64,000 nucleotides of DNA, taken from positions 248,001-312,000 of the forward strand of contig OZ241995.1 in the NCBI GenBank assembly GCA_965204465.1. The letters run 5' to 3'. Of the stretch, positions 26,218 to 35,877 are shown one piece after another (the stretch's first letter is position 1; each line of letters begins with the position of its first letter). The notes beneath the pieces are model-generated. The model searched no databases. It was not told the origin of the DNA and worked only from the letters and a program-made list of their open reading frames with translations. Source of the stretch: CBDBES01 sp965204465. Its GTDB lineage: Bacteria; Spirochaetota; Leptospiria; Turneriellales; CBDBES01. The translations under genes were made by a program, and so were the position numbers.

Positions 26218-26997
26218 TTATTTATTGAATTGCTTGAAATATTGGTCAATTTCTTTTCTCATTTCAATGCCTACTCGCTCAAAGCAGCCTAGTAAATCAT
26301 TATATGCACCTTTACCTCCGAGAAAATCCCAGAATTCGCTGGCTACTTTTAGTTCGTTGTTCAAGTCTAATATTCCTGCCATAGTCCATCGGCTATAGGG
26401 TTGGGGCTCATAAGGATTATACGGAATAGCAATAAGCGTATTTATTTTTGCTTCTGGATTTTCTGCTAATATGGTGGCTGTCTATTCTAAAAGAGTTCGT
26501 TTAAATCCTTTAAAACTGTCTCTATTAGGTTTGGCTGTTTTTATATCAATCAAGTATATTTCATCTTCATTACTCTCAAGATAGATATCTACTTTTGTCA
26601 GTTTTACGGTTCGCATTTCTCCTTTCCGGCAAACTGCTCTAATTTGTTTAATTTCTTGTTTCTTGTCTGGTTTTTTATGGCCAGCGATCAATCCATTCAT
26701 AATGTTTTGAATTTCAGATTGTGCTTGAGAGCTTATTAATGTCCCTGATTTCGCTTGATGTTTTGCTATATTGAATCGACAGGAGGCAATGGAAACGGCG
26801 ACCGGCTCAAAAATGGTAGTACCAAAATTAGTGTTGAGAGAATGGATAAAGGCATATAAAGCTAACCTGTCTTTACCTAGCAATCTAGTATGAAATGGCA
26901 TTACTGCCGGCTCAGGATTATAGGTTTCAAATTTATTCCTTATATTGCGTTTGATTGTATTCTCTACTAATTGTATTTTTTCTTGTGATAGCGCCAT
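26218..26997 (-). pseudogene. TdeIII-like restriction endonuclease, amber mutant
   Basis: Reading from ATG 26997, 171 codons run to a TAG at 26484-26482, and the same frame then continues for 87 codons to a TAA at 26218. The full product would be about 259 residues. The distal part reads EPQPYSRWTMAGILDLNNEL and SEFWDFLGGKGAYNDLLGCF, recognisable as the C-terminus of TdeIII-type nucleases. The PD-(D/E)XK core is VDIYLESNEDEIYLIDIKTAKPN. The stop falls in KRTLLE-stop-TATILAE, where a Trp codon (TGG to TAG) is likely. One base change apparently killed the nuclease. Confidence 0.8.
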
Positions 26998-28568
26998 TAT
27001 TTTTTATTTAAATGAAAAATGATTTCTGCATAAGCTGATTTATCTTTTTCTGTTCTGTTTAAAACAGGTCTTTTGTATTGGTTTACAATCTTCATTCCCG
27101 ACTTTTCGGCAATAGTTGGGTACATGTTGTATTTGTCGTTGGCAACAAGGAAAATATCGTAATCATCTTGCAGGTACTGTTTCGTATTATTCAACACCTG
27201 AGTAATGCCTTCAATATACGATTTCCGGGCTTCTATGCCTTGCCCTCTATAAAGTGGACCTATCTCCAATTTGTCATTACGCTCAAATCCAAACAATCCA
27301 TAAGCATAAGCATGTTGCTCGTGATAATCAATCAAACCAACATAAGGCGGACTGGAAAAAACACCTCTGATTTTTTGTTTTTTCAGGAGTTCTGAAAGTT
27401 CCTGATGGGAAATTTTTGAAGGAATATCCATTGTTCTTGCATCTCCCTGCAAGCAATATTGATAGGTGTTAGTTTTTAGCTTGCCAAATTCACGAAGTCG
27501 ATTAACTGTGTCCTGACAATATCTTTCCCACCAAGAGAGGATAGAGAACAAGGGTTTGCATATTTTTCCGTGTTTACGGCAATAATATGTTTTTGATACC
27601 GGTTCTTTAAGTGTTGCCAAATCAGCATGTGTGGTGGCTCTACAAGACCGAATGGTACGGCTTAAAATAATGGTTAGTATTTTTTTTGCGGTTGGATAAG
27701 AAACTTTTTGAAGTTGTTCAAAAGTAAAGTCTATTTCTTTTCTTACTGGCTCAAGATACCATTTTCCCAAAAAAGTATCCGGTGAGTTTTGTTGTATCTT
27801 TAACTTATACTTTTTCCGTAGTTTCTCAAATTGCCCGGCAAATTCTCGTTCTTTTTGGGATGTATATTCTCTTTCAATAATTTCTTTTTGACGAACTTTG
27901 ATTTTAAATTCCGGAGAAGGAAAATATTGTTTATTAAACAAATTTAATGCTTCCAGTAGTTTGTTTTCAAACTGTGTGTTATTGTTTTTTAAAATAAAAT
28001 TTTTCAATGAAGAAGTAATGTTTTTAATTTCATATTCTAAATGTTGAAAATCTACACTGCCTACCTTTACATTGGTAATGAGTGCATTAAATGCAGAAAT
28101 ATCAATGCCAATAGCGTGTATCCCCAATTCATTGGCTTGCACCATTGTCGTACCACTTCCTGAGAATGGGTCTAAAATGATATCTCCTTTCTTGAAATAG
28201 GCTTCTTTTTTGAAATTGTCTGTATGTTCGTCAATAAAATATTCTACCAATTGAGGAATGAATTTTCCTTTGTATGGGTGCAGTCTATGGACGTGCTTGG
28301 TTGTATCTTTTTCTTTTAAATGATCAAATGACAAAGCCCAATTCAAATCTTTTCCAAGTTTTTCCCGCCATGCTTTTTCTCGCTGTCCATTGAATGTTTT
28401 ATAGTAAAAAATTAAATCGTGTTTATTGACTGTGATTGTACCGTTTTCCCCATACTTCCTGATTTTTCCATATTGGATAAGGTAGGATATGTTGGATGTA
28501 GTAACATTTTTTTGTATGTATTTACTCGCCCACAGGCTGGCTTCTTTTATCGTTAATAATTCTGGCAT
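26997..28568 (-). CDS. DNA methyltransferase of TdeIII-like system
   Basis: 523 residues. The N-terminal 60 residues look like a small winged-helix reader (LTIKEASLWASKYIQKNVTT). The S-adenosylmethionine motif DPFSGSGTTMVQANELG is at about 134-150, and the catalytic SPPYVGLIDYHEQHAYAYG lies near the C-terminus, so the order is that of a beta-class N4-cytosine or N6-adenine enzyme. It overlaps the nuclease start by one base (TAATG). The frame is intact, so it can still modify DNA although the nuclease is broken. TdeIII recognises GGNCC; specificity here is inferred from the partner. Confidence 0.82.
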   Translation of the reverse strand: MPELLTIKEASLWASKYIQKNVTTSNISYLIQYGKIRKYGENGTITVNKHDLIFYYKTFNGQREKAWREKLGKDLNWALSFDHLKEKDTTKHVHRLHPYKGKFIPQLVEYFIDEHTDNFKKEAYFKKGDIILDPFSGSGTTMVQANELGIHAIGIDISAFNALITNVKVGSVDFQHLEYEIKNITSSLKNFILKNNNTQFENKLLEALNLFNKQYFPSPEFKIKVRQKEIIEREYTSQKEREFAGQFEKLRKKYKLKIQQNSPDTFLGKWYLEPVRKEIDFTFEQLQKVSYPTAKKILTIILSRTIRSCRATTHADLATLKEPVSKTYYCRKHGKICKPLFSILSWWERYCQDTVNRLREFGKLKTNTYQYCLQGDARTMDIPSKISHQELSELLKKQKIRGVFSSPPYVGLIDYHEQHAYAYGLFGFERNDKLEIGPLYRGQGIEARKSYIEGITQVLNNTKQYLQDDYDIFLVANDKYNMYPTIAEKSGMKIVNQYKRPVLNRTEKDKSAYAEIIFHLNKK

Positions 28569-28760
28569 ATTCCTTTCATCTTTTCCATTTACAAAAATAT
28601 AAAAGTTATTTTTACTTATACACCCTTGGGATGCTTCTTAGTTGAAGCTAATAGTCTAGGCTATGAATAATTGTATGGATAAAAAAAACTATAGCCTGGC
28701 GACGTTTAAAGGTGTCAAGCGGTATATAGCATAGCGATACAATAACAGAGAACATATTAT

Positions 28761-28790
28761 TTAACACTCTCTATAGTCAAGCATTATAAT
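28761..28790 (+). promoter_or_regulatory. Probable promoter of ilvD-aroB-aroQ
   Basis: TTAACA (28761-28766), an 18-base spacer and TATAAT (28785-28790) form a near-consensus sigma70 promoter. The resulting leader is about 210 bases. The left repeat copy has TTGACA but no TATAAT at the same distance. Confidence 0.5.
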
Positions 28791-28822
28791 GTATTCATTC
28801 ACTGTTCCGCGGATAAGGTTAT
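28761..28822 (+). repeat. Right direct repeat flanking the TdeIII-like module
   Basis: Direct-repeat partner of 25894-25953. The shared cores are CTCTATAGT-AAGCA and ATTCACTGTTC-GCGGAT. The repeat contains the probable ilvD promoter, so insertion of the module apparently duplicated promoter DNA and left this copy driving ilvD. Confidence 0.6.
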
Positions 28823-29007
28823 CATAATATTGCACTTAAAATATTATTTACATAATAGGTCTAATTGAATCAATGCCAACGTAATTAAATGTATGCTTAG
28901 CCTAATAGCTCATCTTATCTTTAGGCATCCTTGATTTTATAATTTAGAGAATTATAAGTGATTTTATTATTTAAAACATAATTAAAAAATTTAAGGAGTG
29001 TATTTCA

Positions 29008-30762
29008 GTGAAAAATATAAAATATTTAACAAAGAAAAACAATAAGAATCTTTATACTTCTACTAAAAAAAAAGATACTTTTAAAAGATATTATTCCTCT
29101 AAAGTAGTGGATGGTATAGAAAGAGCTCCTAGCCGGGGGATGCTTCATGCATTGGGTTTTAAGAAGGATGATTTTAGAAAGCCACAGATTGGGATTGCCT
29201 CCACTTGGAGCATGGTCACTCCTTGTAATATGCACATCAATCGTCTTGCTGAGTTTGCAGAAAAGGGAGTTAATAATAATGGAGGGAAATCTGTAATTTT
29301 TAATACGATCACAGTATCCGATGGTATTTCAATGGGTACAGAAGGTATGAAATATTCTTTAGTTTCTCGTGAAATAATTGCAGATTCTATTGAGACAGTA
29401 GTTGGGTGCCAGGGATTTGACGGTGTCCTCGCCATAGGAGGTTGCGACAAAAATATGCCTGGCTGTATTATGGCAATTTGCCGTTTAAATCGACCTGCTA
29501 TTTTTGTCTATGGAGGCACGATTTTACCTGGTAAATATGAAGGTAAAGATGTCGATATTGTATCTATTTTTGAATCTGTAGGAAAATATACAAATCACCA
29601 GATTAATTTAAAAGAATTGGAAAAAATTGAATCTTGTGCGATTCCCGGTCCTGGTTCTTGCGGAGGCATGTACACTGCAAATACAATGGCATCTGCTATA
29701 GAAGCGATGGGGATGAGTCTTCCTTATAGCTCTACCCAGACAGCCATCTCTACGGATAAAAAAAACGATTCTCAAAAAGCAGGTGAAATGCTAATGAGAT
29801 TAATTTCAAATGACATAAAACCTTTGGATATCATCACTAAAAAATCACTGGAGAACGCTTATACTGTTGTATGCGCATTAGGTGGTTCTACCAACGCTAT
29901 TCTTCATTTATTGGCCATTGCCAATGCAGCAAATATTCGATTGAGTTTAAATGACTTCACGCGGATAGGAAAAAAGACACCTGTCTTGGCAGACCTCAAA
30001 CCGAGCGGCAAATATTTAATGGTTGATTTCATTAAAGAAGGCGGGTTACCGCCTTTTATGAAGGTATTGTTAGATAAAGGCTTGCTATATGGAGAATGCC
30101 TTACAGTAACCGGGAGAACTATTGCAGAGAACCTGAAAAATACAAAAACATTTTCAAATATTCAAAATGTAGTGAGAAATTTTAATCATCCTATAAAACA
30201 AGAAAGCCATTTGGTAATTTTAAAGGGTAACCTGGCCCCAGAGGGGGCGGTGGCCAAAATATCGGGTAAAGAAGGATCTTTTTTCAAAGGACGCGCGAAG
30301 GTATTTAATTCTGAAGAGAAGGCAATGGAAAGTATCATGGACCATAAGATCAAAAAAGGGGATATCGTGTTGATCCGTTATGAAGGGCCTAAAGGAGGGC
30401 CAGGCATGAGAGAAATGCTAGGACCAACCTCTGCGATCGTAGGTAAAGGTCTGGGAAAGGATGTGGCTTTGATCACGGATGGTAGATTTTCAGGAGGCAG
30501 CCATGGATTTGTAATTGGCCATATTTCTCCTGAAGCATATTGCGGTGGGCCTATTGCAGTCATTAAAAACGGAGATATTATTTCTATTGATGCAAAGAAA
30601 AGAGAAATCAATCTAAATATTTCTGCTAGAGAAATGCAGGAAAGACTTAAAAAATTTAAAACTCCTAAACCGAATTATAAAAAAGGTGTTTTATCTAAAT
30701 ATGCTGCAAGTGTGAGTTCTGCTTCTCTGGGTGCGGTGACAGATATAATAAATGCTAAATAA
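29008..30762 (+). CDS. ilvD: Dihydroxy-acid dehydratase
   Basis: 584 residues. IlvD dehydrates dihydroxy-isovalerate and its homologue in branched-chain amino acid synthesis and carries an iron-sulphur cluster. Ligand motifs are GGCDKNMPGC and GPGSCGGMYTANTM; the C-terminal blocks YEGPKGGPGMREML and ITDGRFSGGSHGFVIGH are diagnostic. The GTG start at 29008 with AAGGAG upstream gives a 35-residue basic N-terminal extension (KKNNKNLYTSTKKK) before the usual beginning at VVDGIERAPSRGM; an internal start cannot be excluded. No other ilv gene is near. Confidence 0.93.
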   Translation: MKNIKYLTKKNNKNLYTSTKKKDTFKRYYSSKVVDGIERAPSRGMLHALGFKKDDFRKPQIGIASTWSMVTPCNMHINRLAEFAEKGVNNNGGKSVIFNTITVSDGISMGTEGMKYSLVSREIIADSIETVVGCQGFDGVLAIGGCDKNMPGCIMAICRLNRPAIFVYGGTILPGKYEGKDVDIVSIFESVGKYTNHQINLKELEKIESCAIPGPGSCGGMYTANTMASAIEAMGMSLPYSSTQTAISTDKKNDSQKAGEMLMRLISNDIKPLDIITKKSLENAYTVVCALGGSTNAILHLLAIANAANIRLSLNDFTRIGKKTPVLADLKPSGKYLMVDFIKEGGLPPFMKVLLDKGLLYGECLTVTGRTIAENLKNTKTFSNIQNVVRNFNHPIKQESHLVILKGNLAPEGAVAKISGKEGSFFKGRAKVFNSEEKAMESIMDHKIKKGDIVLIRYEGPKGGPGMREMLGPTSAIVGKGLGKDVALITDGRFSGGSHGFVIGHISPEAYCGGPIAVIKNGDIISIDAKKREINLNISAREMQERLKKFKTPKPNYKKGVLSKYAASVSSASLGAVTDIINAK

Positions 30763-31849
30763 ACTGCATGTTAAATTAAAAGGATTTGGCTATGATATTG
30801 TTTGGTTTGACAGAATTCAGGATATAATTCCTGCACTGGAAAATTATCTCTCTGTATACAAATCATTTGTCATAACAAATGATGCATTAGCCAAAGCCTA
30901 CAAGCATGAAATAAAAAAACTTTTTGGCAACTCTGATGTGATCAAAATCAAAGATGGAGAAACGCAAAAGAATCTTAATACCATAAAAAACCTCTCTATG
31001 GAACTCATAAAAAGAGGCGCTGGTCGAAAAAGTCTTTTGATTGCCTTTGGTGGGGGTGTTATAGGAGATATCACTGGTTTCTTAGCATCCATTTATATGC
31101 GTGGAATCGATTTTATTCAGATTCCAACGACCCTATTGGCCATGGTGGATTCTTCTGTAGGGGGTAAAACAGGAGTGAATATTGCTTATGGAAAAAATAT
31201 GATCGGAACTTTCTATCAGCCAAGATCAGTATTGATATCCACTGAATTTTTAAGATCTTTGCCAATAAAAGAAATCAGATGTGGTCTTGCCGAAATGGTA
31301 AAATCTGCTCTCATAAAAAGCCATAAATTATACAAGCTACTTCATGAAAAAGCATTTAGTATTTATAATATGGATCCTATATTAATGGATAAATTATCTT
31401 ATGAAAGTATAAAAATAAAAAAATGGTTTGTGGAAAAAGATGAAAAAGAAAAGGAATTAAGAGCTATACTGAACTTTGGACACACTCTGGCTCATTCTCT
31501 GGAAAGCTGGTTTGAATATAAATATATAAACCATGGAGAAGCTGTTTCTATTGGCTTAAATTTTGCTTCTTATTATTCTTTTAGGAAGGGGTTTTTGTCT
31601 GAAAATACATGGCTGGGAATACGAGAATTACTAAACAGAATGAACCTGCCACAGGACTTTAGTTATATTCAGGATCAACGGCATCCAAAGGCAAAAGATA
31701 TAGTTGAACTCATGAGGCATGATAAAAAAAATAAGAATGGTGACATCTATTTTGTAACCTTGGAAGAAATCGGAAAATATAGGCTACCGGAAAAAATTGA
31801 TCCAATAGAATTTACAAAAATACTAGAGGATTATATTGCTTTATGTTGA
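30752..31849 (+). CDS. aroB: 3-dehydroquinate synthase
   Basis: 365 residues, normal length. AroB cyclises DAHP to dehydroquinate, the second shikimate-pathway step, using NAD and a divalent metal. Motifs visible are GGGVIGDITGFLASIYMRGI, IQIPTTLLAMVDSSVGGKTG, the metal ligands in LNFGHTLAHSLE and HGEAVSIGL. Its start lies inside the ilvD 3' end (11-base overlap), so the two are cotranscribed. aroQ, the next step of the pathway, follows 15 bases later. Confidence 0.94.
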   Translation: MLNKLHVKLKGFGYDIVWFDRIQDIIPALENYLSVYKSFVITNDALAKAYKHEIKKLFGNSDVIKIKDGETQKNLNTIKNLSMELIKRGAGRKSLLIAFGGGVIGDITGFLASIYMRGIDFIQIPTTLLAMVDSSVGGKTGVNIAYGKNMIGTFYQPRSVLISTEFLRSLPIKEIRCGLAEMVKSALIKSHKLYKLLHEKAFSIYNMDPILMDKLSYESIKIKKWFVEKDEKEKELRAILNFGHTLAHSLESWFEYKYINHGEAVSIGLNFASYYSFRKGFLSENTWLGIRELLNRMNLPQDFSYIQDQRHPKAKDIVELMRHDKKNKNGDIYFVTLEEIGKYRLPEKIDPIEFTKILEDYIALC

Positions 31850-31864
31850 GTTAGGATTTATCTT

Positions 31865-32311
31865 ATGCTGATCAGTATTATTAATGGAGTAAATATGAAT
31901 CTTCTGGGAGAAAGAGAAGAAATTCATTATGGTAAATTTACATTAAAAGAATTGGAAAATTATTTAAAAGAATCAATTTCCACTCAAGAAGTAAAACTGG
32001 ATTTTTTTCAAAGTAATCATGAGGGTAAAATCGTAGAATATATTCAACAAGCGCCGACTAAGAAGGTAAAGGCTTTTGTGATCAATGCAGCTGCTTTTAC
32101 TCATACAAGTATCGCCATTAGGGATGCTCTCTCAAGTGTTAAGATCCCTTTTATTGAAGTTCATATCAGTAATATCTATAAGAGAGAGAATTTTCGTCAT
32201 AAATCTTACTTAAATGATATTGCGCTTGGATCCATCATTGGTTTAGGTAAAGAAGGATATCGTTTCGCTATTGAATATTTTATCCATTGCCAAAAAGAAT
32301 CTTTGTTTTAA
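31865..32311 (+). CDS. aroQ: 3-dehydroquinate dehydratase, type II
   Basis: 148 residues, typical of the dodecameric type II enzyme that dehydrates dehydroquinate to dehydroshikimate. Conserved INGVNMNLLGEREEIHYG (active-site Asn, Arg and Tyr), FFQSNHEGKIVEYIQ, VINAAAFTHTSIAIRDAL and IEVHISNIYKRENFRHKSYL are all present. It is encoded directly after aroB, so two consecutive shikimate steps are linked. Confidence 0.94.
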   Translation: MLISIINGVNMNLLGEREEIHYGKFTLKELENYLKESISTQEVKLDFFQSNHEGKIVEYIQQAPTKKVKAFVINAAAFTHTSIAIRDALSSVKIPFIEVHISNIYKRENFRHKSYLNDIALGSIIGLGKEGYRFAIEYFIHCQKESLF

Positions 32312-32330
32312 AATAGGTTGATCAAATAAA

Positions 32331-33350
32331 ATGCAAACCTTTATTGAAAAGAAAAACAATCAATATCAATTCAGTAAAGCAGGTAACTTAAGAGCTTATT
32401 TTTTGACAATGAAAAAAATACTCACTCATTATATGATAAATCAGCTAAAAATAGATCAAAATACGGTTTATCAAAAAATGAAAGAACTGGAATTATTTGT
32501 AAACAAAAATTTTTTATTTTTAGATAACTATCCAGTTAAGATCAAATTATTTGCTGATTTTATAGAGGAAACGAATATACAAAGATTACTTACTTTTATA
32601 GGTAAATTATTTGTGGGTGTTCTGCAGAAAACAAAAATTGAATTAATAGAGAAAGAAAAAAGTCAGTATGTGAAACTATATGAAGCACCTTTCCATAAAC
32701 CTTCCGATAGACTTTTGGATTTGGTTCAAGAAGAATTTTCTAGTTCCGCTGATTTTATATGGCCATCACCTAAAAGAGATGGGTCTTCTGAAGCATTCGA
32801 AAAAGCTGCTCTTTTTTCCCATTCTTTGAAGAGTATTCCTCAACAAATATCATTTAGAGAGTATGCCGCAGTTCTGGGGATTATTTCTAAATTCAACGTA
32901 AATCGTGACCAAAAAGCATATACGAAATGGTTTAAAAGTAATTCGAAAAAAATAAAAGCTTTGATCTATATAAATCATTATTTCAATGACCAGCAAAAAA
33001 AAGGAAAAGACATTCAATGGAAAGATGCTTTCACTCAATTAGCAGATCAATTAAAAATTGATATTCTTTCTTTGAGAAGAATGCAACTGGAAATAAAATT
33101 ATATAGAGAGATCATGTCTAAATTAAGATCCATTCTATCCAATACAGATCAAGAAATAAAAAAGATCTATCATGATATAACAATTCTATTGGATAAAAAT
33201 GTTTCTGATGGAGTTCATTATTTTAATTTGCAAAAGTTATCTTTAAAAATGTTATTGCTTCAAATTCATCAGGATCCTCTAAAAGAAAACCTTTATACTG
33301 AAATCTCTAAATTAATCGATTCATTATTCCAGTTAGAGAATCCCCATTAA
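32331..33350 (+). CDS. Hypothetical helical protein
   Basis: 339 residues, largely alpha-helical by composition (Lys, Glu, Leu, Ile, Phe), with no signal peptide or membrane segment. A more polar middle section (SSADFIWPSPKRDGSSEAFE, about 143-162) could link two domains. No family recognised. It follows aroQ by 19 bases on the same strand and may be the last gene of that transcript. It overlaps the convergent TPR gene by four bases. Confidence 0.65.
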   Translation: MQTFIEKKNNQYQFSKAGNLRAYFLTMKKILTHYMINQLKIDQNTVYQKMKELELFVNKNFLFLDNYPVKIKLFADFIEETNIQRLLTFIGKLFVGVLQKTKIELIEKEKSQYVKLYEAPFHKPSDRLLDLVQEEFSSSADFIWPSPKRDGSSEAFEKAALFSHSLKSIPQQISFREYAAVLGIISKFNVNRDQKAYTKWFKSNSKKIKALIYINHYFNDQQKKGKDIQWKDAFTQLADQLKIDILSLRRMQLEIKLYREIMSKLRSILSNTDQEIKKIYHDITILLDKNVSDGVHYFNLQKLSLKMLLLQIHQDPLKENLYTEISKLIDSLFQLENPH

Positions 33351-34327
33351 TTAGTCTGAACATTGAGTTCTTTGGCCTTATTAAAATATTTTAATGCTTT
33401 TTCTGATCTATCCTGCTCATAAGCTATTTCTGTAAGCATTAAATAAGCCAAAGATTCATTAGGCTTTGATTCTAATATTTCCTTTAAAAGTCTTATAGCC
33501 TTTTTATAAGACCGTTCTTGATACAAAATAAAAAAATAGGGCCAGATATACTGGGGCTTATCCCCCCAAAGTAGATATAATTTTTGCCCCCATGTTTTTA
33601 TGGATTTTAAAGAAGCATCTTTGATCTTCTGATTTTTGCTCCTTTTAGAAATCATTGTATATACTCTAATAAATCCCTGGTAAATACGAATATCCATTGG
33701 ATACGCATAAATAAGAGTATAATAGCAATTTTCTGCCTCATAATAATTATTTTGTCCCTCTAGTTCAGTACATTGAATGATAGGGGCAACTTTTTTGTTT
33801 GAAATTTTAGATAATATTTCAAAAGATTTTTTTCTTTCACCTAAATGAGCCAGAATAATAGCATACCTAAAAATAGCTTTTGTATTTTGTCTGTTGTGTT
33901 GTTTACCTTTAGTCTGCATTAGATATTTTTTCCAATATGATTGTGAGGCCTTGTAATGCCTTCTCTTTTCATATAATGAAGCTAAATAAAATAATAGATC
34001 TGGCTGATTTTCATCATATGCAAGGCTTTTCTGATAATGAATTCTAGCAAATTCGTTGTCTTTCAATTTATTATGGCAATCGCCTATTAATTTATAGATC
34101 TTTGCTTTCCAGACAGATATGGTCTTTATAGGATTATTTTTATTTTGATCAAGTTTGAATAAGGCTAAATTCAGATACTGCAAAGCAGCTTTATATTCTT
34201 CTATTCGATAATTCTTCCGAGCCTTTTCAAATGATACCTGGTATGCAAAATTTACTTTAGGAAAAAATAATAAAAAAATAATAAATAAAATGAAATATCC
34301 AGATCGTATTTTAAAGTTAGTTATCAA
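33347..34327 (-). CDS. TPR-repeat exported protein
   Basis: 326 residues with a hydrophobic N-terminal signal (about 10-28) and several tetratricopeptide repeats, for example YKAALQYLNLALFKLDQ, DNEFARIHYQKSLAYDENQP, HYKASQSYWKKYL and SEKALKYFNKAKEL at the C-terminus. TPR proteins scaffold complexes, here probably in the periplasm. It starts five bases after the stop of the TPR/barrel gene, so they form a two-gene unit. Confidence 0.78.
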   Translation of the reverse strand: MITNFKIRSGYFILFIIFLLFFPKVNFAYQVSFEKARKNYRIEEYKAALQYLNLALFKLDQNKNNPIKTISVWKAKIYKLIGDCHNKLKDNEFARIHYQKSLAYDENQPDLLFYLASLYEKRRHYKASQSYWKKYLMQTKGKQHNRQNTKAIFRYAIILAHLGERKKSFEILSKISNKKVAPIIQCTELEGQNNYYEAENCYYTLIYAYPMDIRIYQGFIRVYTMISKRSKNQKIKDASLKSIKTWGQKLYLLWGDKPQYIWPYFFILYQERSYKKAIRLLKEILESKPNESLAYLMLTEIAYEQDRSEKALKYFNKAKELNVQTN

Positions 34328-34332
34328 TGGAA

Positions 34333-35877
34333 CTAAAATATTATAGAAGCCTTTATAGAGAATATAAATGCATTGAAAGGTTGCTGAACTGTAAATTCAT
34401 ATTCAAATGTCTCTTCTAGAATAAATCGGTCAAAAAATAATTGTCTGCTAGATAATCTAAACCCATGAGCATTGCTTCTAAAACCGGCAAATGGTTCCCC
34501 CTCTAGGGAATCTTCAGTAGATAATCCGAAAAAACCTTGTCCATTACCAAATGCAAATGGATCATTATCGTTTAAGTCCAAAAAGTAAAGTCTATTTGTC
34601 CATGTAATCTCTATTTCAAAAGGAACGATATACAATTTACTTTGTATATCTCCTAAGATCAGACCAATATTCAAGTCATAATATCCAATATAATGCCCTA
34701 TTAGAGGACCTAGAGAAGTTTCATATTCTGTAATATACCATTCATTGACCTTAAATTCACCATGTACCTTTGGGGCCCAAATATTATCGAAGTCAAGTGT
34801 CTTACTCTTTATATCAATAGAAATCAAATTTCGATCTAAAGATATGCCATGACTCCTGTTACTTTTTTCTCTAATAAAATAACGGGGGTAAATAATAGTC
34901 TGTAATATATATTTTTTCTGATCAGAACCAAGAATAATCCCTCCTTTAATGTCCTCTGCAACATTTATGTCTTTATTTAAGCGAATATCACCTGTTTCTG
35001 GTATATCATTACCTTTCCCTGGTATAACCTGATCACGAAAATCACCCTGAATGAATAAAATTCCCAGGCCAAAATATAAGTTTTTAAACCAATATATGGC
35101 CCTCAATTCTTCTTCTGCGATCGTTATAGGAGGGTTCAATGCTCCCATGAATGGAACTCTTAATCCTAAATAGAATTGAATATTTTTTGCCGGTTTCACG
35201 TCAAGATAAAGCCCCATGGGTAACTTTAAAGCCCCCTGAGTAATTGTTTGTACAGATCTTGTTTTGACTTGACGGAATAATGATGAGAAATGATAACCTA
35301 CCTCCAAAGAAAAATATTCTGCTGCTTGCTTTTTTTCTAATTTTGTTGAAGAGATTTTCTTACGAGCAATCTCAAGCCATTTGGGAACTTCTTTATTTTT
35401 TGGATCTAATTCCAGAGTTACTTCCCCCTGCTTAACTGCTTCTTCATATCTTTTTTGTTCGTATAAGAGTCGTCCAAGGTTTTGTCTGGGAATGATCAGC
35501 CTGGGTTCTTCTTTTAGACTCTTTTGGTAATTTCGAATAGCTAATTTGTATTTTTTTTGGATCATATACTGATAGGCAAGATTATTATATGAAATGGCTC
35601 TTACTTTTTTGGACCTACTCGATTTAACTGCCTTTTTAAAGTTGGTAACCGCCTTTGAAAATTCACTAGAATTTGATAATCGAATACCTTCTTTATTTAG
35701 AAAATATGCTTCTCTTTCTTCTTCTAATTTATTCTTAGTAATAGGCAATATATTCCTATTGTTCTGCGTTTTTTTCTCTACTTCCTCTTGCGCTTGTAAT
35801 TTATCTACTTCATGAAATGTATAAATAAGCATCAAGCATAATAGAAGTACATACTGCTTTAAGTATTTGACCCACAT
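34333..35877 (-). CDS. TPR and beta-barrel envelope protein
   Basis: 514 residues. A signal peptide (MWVKYLKQYVLLLCLMLIYT) is followed by three TPR motifs at about 60-165 (SSEFSKAVTNFKKAVKSS, YKLAIRNYQKSLKEEP, YEEAVKQGEVTLELDPKN). From about residue 180 the sequence changes to alternating aromatic strands (IQFYLGLRVPFMG, LYFGLGILFIQGDF) ending FIFSIKASIIF, the pattern of an outer-membrane barrel. A periplasmic TPR domain fused to a barrel suggests a transport or secretion pore. Exact family not named. Confidence 0.72.
   Translation of the reverse strand: MWVKYLKQYVLLLCLMLIYTFHEVDKLQAQEEVEKKTQNNRNILPITKNKLEEEREAYFLNKEGIRLSNSSEFSKAVTNFKKAVKSSRSKKVRAISYNNLAYQYMIQKKYKLAIRNYQKSLKEEPRLIIPRQNLGRLLYEQKRYEEAVKQGEVTLELDPKNKEVPKWLEIARKKISSTKLEKKQAAEYFSLEVGYHFSSLFRQVKTRSVQTITQGALKLPMGLYLDVKPAKNIQFYLGLRVPFMGALNPPITIAEEELRAIYWFKNLYFGLGILFIQGDFRDQVIPGKGNDIPETGDIRLNKDINVAEDIKGGIILGSDQKKYILQTIIYPRYFIREKSNRSHGISLDRNLISIDIKSKTLDFDNIWAPKVHGEFKVNEWYITEYETSLGPLIGHYIGYYDLNIGLILGDIQSKLYIVPFEIEITWTNRLYFLDLNDNDPFAFGNGQGFFGLSTEDSLEGEPFAGFRSNAHGFRLSSRQLFFDRFILEETFEYEFTVQQPFNAFIFSIKASIIF

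Larger units (their letters stand above)
28569..29007. other. Intergenic leader before ilvD
   Basis: No gene on either strand. It holds the right direct repeat (28761-28822), a good promoter at 28761, and a 200-base AT-rich leader with GATAAGGTTATCATAATATT and several small inverted stretches. No riboswitch class was recognised. The first 150 bases are probably the upstream end of the inserted module. Confidence 0.4.

Noticed and set aside
28823..29007. Branched-chain amino acid attenuator or T-box before ilvD
   Set aside because: No leader peptide rich in Leu/Ile/Val, no T-box sequence and no terminator hairpin with a U-tract could be seen.
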